Positions 55,552 to 64,000 of a stretch of DNA of 64,000 nt are shown in pieces. Location: contig NC_067206.1 of NCBI RefSeq assembly GCF_026262505.1, positions 39,879,660 through 39,943,659 on the forward strand, given 5' to 3'. Origin of the DNA: Trichomonas vaginalis G3 (lineage: Eukaryota > Parabasalia > Trichomonadida > Trichomonadidae). Below the pieces are notes generated by a model. That model saw only the letters and a program-made list of their open reading frames with translations, was not told the DNA's origin and made no database searches. Within the stretch, counting starts at the first letter, position 1; every line of letters begins with the position of its first letter. The position numbers and the translations under genes are program-made.

Positions 55552-55896
55552 ATGTCATCCAAGTCTCCATACGGTGGCAAGTTTCACTCTAAGGCTCCTT
55601 ATCAATATGCCCCACATACTACTGAATCCGATTCAGTGAAAGAAGAAAAAAATAATGATATGCCAAAAACTACTTCAGAGAACTTTGAAAGAGCACTAAA
55701 GTTTGTTGAGGCATCTAATGTTTTCAACGAAAGCATCAAAAGTGATATTGATCTCTGCAAAGCAATTGCGTTTGGTATGGCATCTGATATTGATTTTAGT
55801 GAAAGAATTGCTCCAATAATTAATAATACACTTGTTAATGTGCTTGTTTCGAAAAGTACCAAAAATACACGCAAGCAAATAAAGAAGAAAGAGTGA
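55552..55896 (+). CDS. Unknown protein p114, copy 2 (inverted arm)
   Basis: Protein identical to 47636-47980. It converges on the broken helicase copy with a 300-base AT-rich gap that mirrors 47335-47635. Confidence 0.7.
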   Translation: MSSKSPYGGKFHSKAPYQYAPHTTESDSVKEEKNNDMPKTTSENFERALKFVEASNVFNESIKSDIDLCKAIAFGMASDIDFSERIAPIINNTLVNVLVSKSTKNTRKQIKKKE

Positions 55897-56197
55897 TTTA
55901 GCTTTAACTAAACAAATTCAAAATTATTTATATTTACTTTTATTTAATGAATAATGAGATTAATTATATGAGAAAATATATTTTCTAAATAATATTTCAT
56001 TTTATTAATATAAGTACATAGTATTTATCATTCACTTTATTGTATCTTTTTTTAAATTTTAATGGATTTATGATACTCAAAACAAATTGAAATGATTTAT
56101 ATTCCGATATGTTATAGTATGATGACAAAAAATCAGTGAATGGAAATAGTTAAATAATAAATATTTTATATATACATAAATGAAATACACTATTTGA

Positions 56198-59100
56198 TCA
56201 ATTAGAAGTTTTCTTACTAAGAACAATTATTTCTTCAATATTATTTATCCCAATATCATTAAGAGCAACTAAAACAAATCTTTTGAAATTTTCGGCAATT
56301 TCATCATCATTGTAGCTCTCAGTTGAGAATTGCGGTAAGAAATTGGAGCAAAATCCATTTATGAGTGAAATAAATGGTGACATTGCTTCGGATAATTGAT
56401 CAGAATGTATTTTAAGTTTTCATAGATATCATTAAGTTTACGCATCCCGTCGCTAAATACTTCTAAACGAGGGTCATGCGATGTCTTTGTTCTCTTTATG
56501 AGTAATTCCATTAAATTACTGAATTTGGTTGAATATTGAGTCCAATTTTCATCATCAGTAAAATGAATGAATAAGCTGTCATATTCTTCATTAAGAGATA
56601 AAAGTGCATTGAAGCATGATGAAAAGCATTTGAACACGTCTTCTTCTTTTTCACAGTTCATGATAATTTCATCATTTGCACCCGTTCTCATCATAAATGG
56701 ATTATATTCTTTACACATATAATACAGTGAAGGCCTACAGCTGCAAGGTGAAACATGAATATTACTTGATTCATAAATTCGGGGATATTTTGTTCTTTGA
56801 CATTTGCTAATTCCCAAATTTGTCAAATTCATTCCAAAACCAAATGTGACAATCAAATCAAAAACAAGCATCATATTGTTTGCAATAATATTAGATGCTG
56901 CTTCATCAATCACAAATATGTCTTTTTTCTCAAAGCCTTCTGGATTTGGTCCAAAAACATCGATATTTGTATCAGTTGATAGCACTCCAATAATAAAAAT
57001 AAAGTATAAAGATGCTATTCCACTATAGTTTGCTATTTTTGAGCCAATAGTGAAACTAAACTGTGAAATAGTTCTGTATTCAAAAATATCTGGCATCTTC
57101 AATCCAAGTTTTGATAGTAACTGTGATGCTGCATTTATATCAGGACTTTTTAATGATTCATAAATATTATTCCAAAGTTTATACTCTTCACTTTCTTGTG
57201 ACTTCGGGATAGAATTGACATGCATGATGCAACCGATTTTGTAAATTGAATAAGAGGAAAAGAATTTGATTCTTCAAAATGGCAATTACGTACAAGTGCT
57301 ACATACATTGATGAAACAAAAATTGGCCATACATTGCATGCTATGCTAAGTGTTTCTGTAATGACTAAATCAGGTATATACTGTGTGATATCCCTTACTG
57401 TAAGAGTGAACATATTTGTTTTCCTTATTACCATTTTAGCTGGTATTGTCATTAACTCTATTGATGATATAATTGATTTCATATTAGGTGATCCATCTAC
57501 ATCTTGCAAATGATCGAGAATCAATGGAGAATAATATGAAATATTTAATTCAGAAAAAGATTTTGGTAGAAAGTCCATCAGATACAATGATCCATTTTGC
57601 TTTTTTATTATTGGAGAAAATGCATCGATCGAAATGATTCTTCTTGCTACTTGAGTTGAAAGAAATCCACTATAAACTGCTGTATGCGAAAACTGAAACT
57701 TATTTTGATCATCAGCACAGTAGCTTCTATAATCTTCATATGCAGGATTGTTTATTGGGCATCCAAGTGAAAGATGTGAATTTCTGTATCCTCTTCCAAT
57801 CCATTGTTCGCAATCTCTGCTTGTGGGGATACCTAATGAATGGTTTTGAGCCATAACAAAAACAGATCCAACATTCACTAAGTCAACTCCCTCTCCAAGT
57901 CTTGATGTGCAAATAGCTATTAGTGGAATTCTGTTATTATCTTGATTTCCTATATATTTGTTCATGCTTTCCTGGCTTACTGTCTCGCGTGTAATAGAAA
58001 TGATTCCATTTGCAACGCAGAGTTCGCAAAGATTCCATATATGGTCAATATCAAAGTTCAATTCAAGAGATCTTTTGAAATGGCATATGCTGCATAATCG
58101 ACCTCGTCAATGCTAGTTATTTGTTTTATCTTTACGTAATTTTCTTTGTCAACTCTGATTTATGTACTATGTGATCAATTGAGTATGATTTGCTTGTTTG
58201 TGCAATAGATGAACATTTATCGACAAATTTTATAGGCTTTGCAGATATTGCTGCAATTGTTTCTAAAATTTCATTATCTGGAGGTGATCTATTTGAAAGG
58301 AATTCTGCATCGATTTTTCCTTCTTTCTTAAGAATAAGCAAAATTGTTCCAATTAAAATCATCATGCCAATATGAAGTTCTTTCTTTTGAATAAATATTA
58401 GTGAAGTCTTTTCACTAAATGACATATTCTCGTGTGTCAATACGCAAATTATCACTGATATCATAAACATCCATGATTGCATTGATGGGTATTTTGCAAG
58501 CATTTTGATTGTTTCTGCAATATTCATATCAATTAAGAATAATGCTGTAAGATGCATTATTGTATGCATTACATGATCGTTTGTTGTTGTAGATTTCAAT
58601 GCATATGATGCGCGAATTACCCCGCTATTCATGCATTTTTCGCAAAATATATAATTAACCATTGTATATGCTTGCATTACTGTGCTAAGCACTGACTTTG
58701 GTAATGATGAAAGTTTTCTGGTACCCCAAATATTCGATGATGATATTTTGATCATTCTTGGTATGCTTTCTTTCATAAACTCTTCAATTGTTTTAATTTT
58801 GTTGCGCATTATATTGAGTGAAAAATTTGCTGCAGCATTGTTTTTATCATTTGATAATTCTTCAATCTTCTTAATGATGGATTCATAGTCACAGTATGAA
58901 ATTATCGGTCTCATTAATGGTTCAAGCATGTTCGATTGTTTTCCTGTTCTAAAGTTATCCTCGCATTTATTCAGCATTTCATTTCCTGTTCCAGATGCAA
59001 GTATTAGTTTTGTTGAAGGATTAACTTTCATTATTAGTATAGCAAGAGCTATTAAGCAATAAGATTGTGAAAATCTTTGATTCATTGTTTGCATTAATGT

Positions 59101-60990
59101 TCTATTGTTGTTCATTGTAGCAACCCTAAAAATAGTGTCCCATTCATCAATAATGATGTATTTGATTTTTCGAATGATATCTTGTGATTTTCCTGTTGAA
59201 ATTGAATATGATAAGGCTGATGCTACCATTTCATATGTCCCAACAATACAATCTGCTATGCATTGACTTTCTGAATCGAATCCATCTAAAACTTCACTAA
59301 ATACTTTTTTCCTGAATAAATTTTCGTCTTCAAATACGGATGTTATTTCATTTTCGATTTCTTTGTTTTCGCTGACATTAAATTTTTTCATTAGATCTTG
59401 AACGATTGAAGGAATATTTTCGTCATCAACGAGCTGCTTGTAAAACCATTTGATATTAGCAATGTTTTCTCGAAATGATTTTTTCCGAAATAACATATTT
59501 GAATGATATCCATCTTCAGTTTGTTCTTTAATACCTCCATCAAGTCGTTTGACGCGGATCCATTTTTCACTACTGCAAATCATTTTGCTTGCAAATGTTG
59601 CTATCTGAGCAGATACTTGAACTAAAGAAGTTGCAATGATTACTGATCCTTTTTCGTCACCTATTTTTGAATCAATTTGTCTGAATCTCTCTAATACAGC
59701 TGGCATTATTTCACATGCAGTTTTTCCTGAACCTGGTGGTGTTGATAAGAAAAACACTCTACTTTGATTTTTAAAATTAGAGTCTATTTTGAAAATTGCT
59801 GATTGTGCAAATGCAGCTTGAGTTTCATTTGGACTTTTGCCATATAGCATTTTTGTTACAAAATTCATCGCAGATATCGGATCTCCAAAATTTATATTAA
59901 ATGTTGAGTTTCTTTCTTTGAATTTATCCATAAGATATGTGCATACTTTGTTGAAAATGTCAATTGAATATGACTTTATACTCTTTTGAACTCCATTTGA
60001 TGATTCTTTGATAACTGAATCTGATGCATTTCTTATTTTCTTCTGAGTACCACGTAAAATGAACAGTCCGATCTTCGTAAAAGAAATACAGTTTCCTTCA
60101 TTTGGATCAGAAATTATGCTAGAAATCTTATTAAGAATTCGATATCCGACAATGTTTTGGAAATCATCAAAATAAATAGCTATTGTCTGATCATTTTTTG
60201 TTGCTTCTTCGAGAGAGTTGAATGATGGTATAAAGTCTGATACTGGAATTCCAGCACTTGAGATGGCGCTCATCTTAATTAAATCATCAATAACTGATGA
60301 TTTAGAAGCTGAAGCTGAAGCAATTCTTTTTGGTATTGATCTCTTATTCTCATCTAAGTAAATAACAGAGTATATAATCACAAGGGAGCTTAATTTTATT
60401 TTCTCTTCATGCGTTGAATACCTATGAATACTATAATCTGCTATTATATATTCATTGTCTGAAGAATAAGACTGCAATAATGCATAAAAGTGATCCATTT
60501 CTTTGTTTGCTGCAATATATGCACATGAATTTGCATAATATCCATGTACAATTGATAGATGATCTGTATGCGAGCAGTATGCATGAATGATATGAGCAGG
60601 AGATACGATTTTGTGATTGTGCTTGCTTTGATCGATTTGTATCTTTGAAAGAAGACAGTTGGTTGCCTCTTTATCTCCAATTGAATCGAGAACCCTGATT
60701 GAGACATGAATGGAGTTAGCAACATGATCTGTTGATGTAGGTCTATCAGAAAATTCTAGTAGGTCGTTAGTATAAGCAGCCAAACTTCCTTCTGAAACAA
60801 TTGATAATTCATTTGTTTCAAGCAGTATTTGTAATGAGCGTGTCGATAGATCGCCATACTCTCCAGAGTTAATCCAGTTTTCATCTTTCTCTTCAATTGT
60901 ATCTTTTATGAATGAATTGCTTAATTTTATTGATGATAGAGATTTTAAAATTGACTCCTCAATGTTATCACTGCGGTCAACTTCTACCAT
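56198..60990 (-). pseudogene. Giant superfamily 2 helicase, copy 2, four frame breaks
   Basis: The same gene as 42544-47334, inverted. Single-base losses, each in a short run, shift the frame near 58140, 58065, 57210 and 56410; between them the protein is near-identical. The helicase core up to motif III is in the first open part (58132-60990, 952 aa); motifs V and VI are in the second (57150-58061). Two extra codons relative to copy 1 are in frame. All breaks are in homopolymers, so sequencing error cannot be excluded. Confidence 0.75.
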
Positions 60991-61138
60991 TCTCTAGCAC
61001 GTCTGGTATAAAATAAAATTGAAAAAATGAAAAATGATGTGAAATCATTTTAAATTTTAAAAATTTGTAAAGATTTTTGAAAATAAATATAGTATTAAAG
61101 ATATCCTCTCAAATAACAAAGTTTAAATATTACTGATG

Positions 61139-61448
61139 CTATTCAAAAGTTAACTTTTGACAAAAATCGAAAAGTACTCAAAAGTGGTTCCGATAATTTT
61201 GATGAACGATAAATTAATATTGCATACATAAGATATTAAACAATTTTTCGAATAAATTTTATCTTTTTCGCATGTAAAATATCTACATAAAAAACTATAC
61301 GTTAACTTTTGTTTTCTCATTGAAAATTTACTTCTTCACAAAAGTGGAAACCAGTTATAATTCGATAATAAGCATAAATAAGACTATAAACAAAAAATAA
61401 TTTTGAGTACGATCAAATATCACTTTTGAATGAATACTTCAAAAGTAA
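61139..61448 (-). repeat. W repeat, copy 4 (reverse, helicase side)
   Basis: Reverse W next to the helicase start of the inverted arm. It has the perfect 18-bp palindrome and the GAAGTATTC outer end of copy 1. Confidence 0.9.
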
Positions 61449-61623
61449 ATTTTTTTTATAGTAAATATTAAAAATATCCATTTAAAATATAATGATTAAT
61501 AAAATCATTTCAGAATATTTCATTAAATTTGCATTCCTTCAATCATATGAAAAGTTCAAGATGAACTTTTAAAATCATGCCCAGATCAATTCAATTTCTA
61601 TTATCTCATTTTTCTCAGAAGAG

Positions 61624-61893
61624 ATGTCAAGTGTTTCTATCAATGTTCTGTCACAAGATCCAGAACTTAGTTCAGTATTTGAGTTCTTAAGAACTATTAA
61701 TGAACAAACTCCGGATCTCATTGATATTGACAATTTCATTGAAAATTTAAGTGTGATGAATGAAAGCGATACAGAAGCTTACATAAGGTCAATAAATACG
61801 ATTGTTGAGGAAGCAAGAACCGCAACTTACACAATATGCAGAATCATTTCTCACCTTGAAATGCTTAAGAGTTTAAATAGTTTATATCATTAG
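61624..61893 (+). CDS. Small acidic helical protein p89, copy 3
   Basis: As copies 1 and 2 with one Lys to Arg change (TICRIIS). Opposite strand, in inverted U2. Confidence 0.7.
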   Translation: MSSVSINVLSQDPELSSVFEFLRTINEQTPDLIDIDNFIENLSVMNESDTEAYIRSINTIVEEARTATYTICRIISHLEMLKSLNSLYH

Positions 61894-62158
61894 TAAAAAG
61901 TACCAGTTTTAAATATTTTTTTTCATTAATGTTTATTTCATGAATGACTGATATATGGTGAACACTCGCCATAATTAAAAAAAAAACTATAGTGTGGGAA
62001 GCATTCTATATCTTTTATCATTATTCATAAAGTTGTTAACTTGTTATTTGCTTAATTCAGTAATCTATTCTATTAATGTAAGTATATTCACATGATATTT
62101 TTGTGCATATTTAGAAATGATATATAATTATATAAATATTTCAAAAAAAAATATTCTT

Positions 62159-62797
62159 TTATTGAATATAGTAGTTCTTGAAACTATTGATGTATGTATC
62201 ATACTTTTTACACATTTCTTTCATATCATCCAATGTTATGGACTTCTCAGCAAATCTGTTTCTCCTTCTTATTCTTTCGATACACATCTCTGGTGTTGTT
62301 CTCAAATAAATGATGATACCGTTCAAACTCTTTAGATAAATCAGCATTTCTCGCGAAACGTGTTTGGTTCCGAACAATGTGCAAAGTACTTCATTCATTA
62401 TCATTTCTGTACTTTGGCCACTGTTATGAATCGTGAGAACTGTTGCTTCTCCTTTGTATCCATAAATATCAAACTCTTCTTGAACTTGAACTGCTCTTTC
62501 AAGAATGCTTTTATCACTGTTGCTGAAAATGATCGAACCTTCTTCAGGAAGTCTCTCCATTATAAATGCATTGCCTTTAACATGCATGAGCTGGCTTTTG
62601 TATGTTTGAAGAATATACTCTTGGAAATCTTGCGATGATATGGAATTCGCTTTGAACTTTAGAAGCATCTCTTCGCCATCATTTATATCAATATATTCTT
62701 TTACATAATCAATAGCAAGATGTTTCGAAATCATTCGTGCTAATGTTAATTTTCCTGCACCAATTGGGCCAGTGATCACGATTGGAACGTACTTCAT
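62159..62797 (-). CDS. Deoxynucleoside-kinase-like kinase, copy 3, P-loop altered
   Basis: 212 residues, open throughout, but the P-loop reads GPIGAGKLT: the Ser after the invariant Lys is Leu through one C-to-T change (TCA to TTA). That residue binds magnesium in P-loop kinases, so the copy is probably inactive. RAVQVQEEF replaces RVVQVQEEF. Other motifs are intact. Confidence 0.7.
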   Translation of the reverse strand: MKYVPIVITGPIGAGKLTLARMISKHLAIDYVKEYIDINDGEEMLLKFKANSISSQDFQEYILQTYKSQLMHVKGNAFIMERLPEEGSIIFSNSDKSILERAVQVQEEFDIYGYKGEATVLTIHNSGQSTEMIMNEVLCTLFGTKHVSREMLIYLKSLNGIIIYLRTTPEMCIERIRRRNRFAEKSITLDDMKEMCKKYDTYINSFKNYYIQ

Positions 62798-62988
62798 CTT
62801 CTTAAAATGATTTCTGTCTTCATGTTCTCGATTTAACTTTTGAGTATAAGTTTTGAATGAAATATTTCAATTTTTTTGAATACAGTTAGTTGGTGGGAAA
62901 TTAGTTGTTCTAAAAATGATAATTGATCAAAATACAATTAAAATATATAATATCAACTCAATTTTTAAATTTTATTTCATTTTTTATT

Positions 62989-63524
62989 ATGTTCTTTCAA
63001 GAAAGGAAAGACATATTTCGAAATATTTTCGATTTCGCCATTCATGCAGTTAAAGAAAATGCGATGAACACAGAGAGTTACAAGGAAATAGAATTAAATT
63101 TCTCAGATGCAATGAATGATAAAAACGACTACCATCCAGCTTTGCAACAGCATTTTCGATCTGCAAATCTGCATTGGGATCATTTTCGATGTACGTCGAA
63201 CTAATTGCTCCATATTTTCATGCTTCAGATAGAATATCAAGATTTGAAGATCTTTTAAGACTTCTTGAAGATCTTGGACTTTATGATTGCGAAAAATGTG
63301 CAGAGATGATGCAACTTTGCACAATAGGTCAGAATGAACTAGGAATCCCTGAATTCTCTGACAAGATAAAGCTTTGTGAAAATTTTCATATCGAAATTAA
63401 TAAATTTCTTACAAAGTCAATGAATATGAACCAAAAAAATGAAAAATTCAGAACAGGAATATATGCATTAGTCTATTTATGCATTAATAACTCTGAATTT
63501 ATAGAACTTTATGATAGATTATAA
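62989..63524 (+). pseudogene. Unknown helical protein p178, copy 2, frameshifted
   Basis: Same gene as 51695-52231, inverted. One base is missing near 63140 (CCAGCTTTGC against CCAGCTGTTGC), which splits it into two frames (62923-63204 and 63174-63524). One further substitution changes Ile to Asn. Similarity to U2 ends about 170 bases after its stop. Confidence 0.7.
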
Positions 63525-63915
63525 TAAATATTGATTTTTTTTTTGAAAGTTCTTCACAATTTTTATTCTCAGTGTTCTACTTTTGAGAGAAATAAAATAA
63601 AATTTTGGATCGTCGATAAAAAGAAGTACTCTTTGATTTATACATAATCGTTCACTTTTATTAAAATTATCGGAAACACTTTTGAAGGAAATTCAAATTG
63701 CATTTATTTTTGATTCAGATGCTGTTCGACAATAGAAGAAAAAATAGTCATAATCTGCATAATATGTTATTATTTTGAATAATAACCCATCGAAATGATG
63801 GTCAGTATTTCGGCTTTTATTCCATCAATAAATTTAGAAAATTCTCTTTTTATTCCAATGTTGATTTTTGCGAATTATAGAAGATTTTGAACATCATAAA
63901 ATAGATTTGATTAAA

Positions 63916-64000
63916 TCATTTTGATTTTGCAGCAGCTTTTTCTTTCTTCTTTCTGTCTTTTTCCAATTTCTTCAGGAAGTTGCACACATCTGGATGTCCT
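63916..64000 (-). CDS. C-terminal end of a host gene, ankyrin-like (cut by window edge)
   Basis: The last 27 codons are visible: GHPDVCNFLKK followed by a Lys/Glu/Ala-rich tail, ending TGA at 63916-63918. GHPDVCNFL fits the end of an ankyrin repeat, a large family in Trichomonas. The 220 bases between the end of the element and this stop hold nothing recognised. Confidence 0.45.
   Translation of the reverse strand, partial: GHPDVCNFLKKLEKDRKKKEKAAAKSK

Larger units (their letters stand above)
40679..63692. mobile_element. Unrecognised flip-flop element: concatemer of an 11.7-kb unit with four alternating W repeats
   Basis: The order is U2 part (40679-42085), W+ (42086-42395), U1 (42396-49447), W- (49448-49758), complete U2 (49759-53771), W+ (53772-54083), U1 inverted (54084-61138), W- (61139-61448), U2 inverted and cut (61449-63692). 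U1 holds the big helicase, p114 and p274; U2 holds p446, p178, a dNK-like kinase and p89. The copies are almost identical. One full unit is 310 + 7052 + 311 + 4013 bases. Alternating inverted repeats with isomers of the segments between them are typical of 2-micron-type circles or isomerising viral genomes. No target duplication was found. Confidence 0.8.

Noticed and set aside
40679-63692. Classical DNA transposon with 2.5-kb terminal inverted repeats (51533-54083 and 61139-63692)
   Set aside because: It would explain the right half only; the left arm, the orientation of W and the single p446 fit a flip-flop concatemer better. Kept as the main alternative.

Overview
The window looks like nuclear DNA of a parabasalid protist, most likely Trichomonas vaginalis. 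It is AT-rich and shows no introns in the genes read. Host-type genes are BspA-like leucine-rich-repeat surface proteins, a glycine-rich protein and the end of an ankyrin-like gene. They are embedded in long virus-like mobile DNA: two Maverick/Polinton elements and one element I do not recognise. The species call is inference from gene families and promoter style; no search was run.

Layout. 1-8193 is the right-hand part of Maverick A: a polymerase B, small virion-type proteins, a broken integrase, a broken phage-like fibre gene, a Dam-like adenine methyltransferase and a hairpin terminus. 8248-11963 holds two host genes, a glycine-rich gene with an in-frame stop and an intact BspA-like gene. 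12318-36847 is complete Maverick B (24,530 bp), with 104-105 bp terminal inverted repeats and a 5-bp ATTTA target duplication. Its left half carries the capsid and packaging side: a large hydrophilic protein, a probable major capsid protein, a probable penton, an SF3 helicase and a broken packaging ATPase. The middle carries KilA-N/T5orf172 regulators among iteron-like repeats centred on GATC. The right half repeats the gene order of Maverick A, with intact integrase and fibre but polymerase B reduced to an 80-codon stump. B landed just upstream of a second, frameshifted BspA-like gene (36894-39961).

40679-63692 is the most unusual region: about 23 kb made from an 11.7-kb unit. The unit has two unique segments, U1 (about 7.05 kb: a 1596-residue SF2 helicase and two unknown genes) and U2 (about 4.0 kb: two unknown genes, a deoxynucleoside-kinase-like gene and a small gene). 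They are separated by a 310-bp repeat, W. Four W copies alternate in orientation (+,-,+,-), and U1 is present twice in opposite orientations. U2 is present once complete and twice in part, in both orientations. This is the organisation of flip-flop genomes such as the yeast 2-micron circle. No capsid, polymerase, integrase or recombinase was recognised in it.

Promoters differ sharply. Maverick genes mostly carry TTTTTA about 10-12 nt before the ATG, and the KilA/T5orf172 group shares a different longer leader. Genes of the 40-63 kb element carry TCATTTT-type motifs like the host initiator. Maverick A keeps a long polymerase but has lost integrase, whereas B keeps integrase but has lost polymerase and ATPase. 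The two copies could therefore only complement one another.
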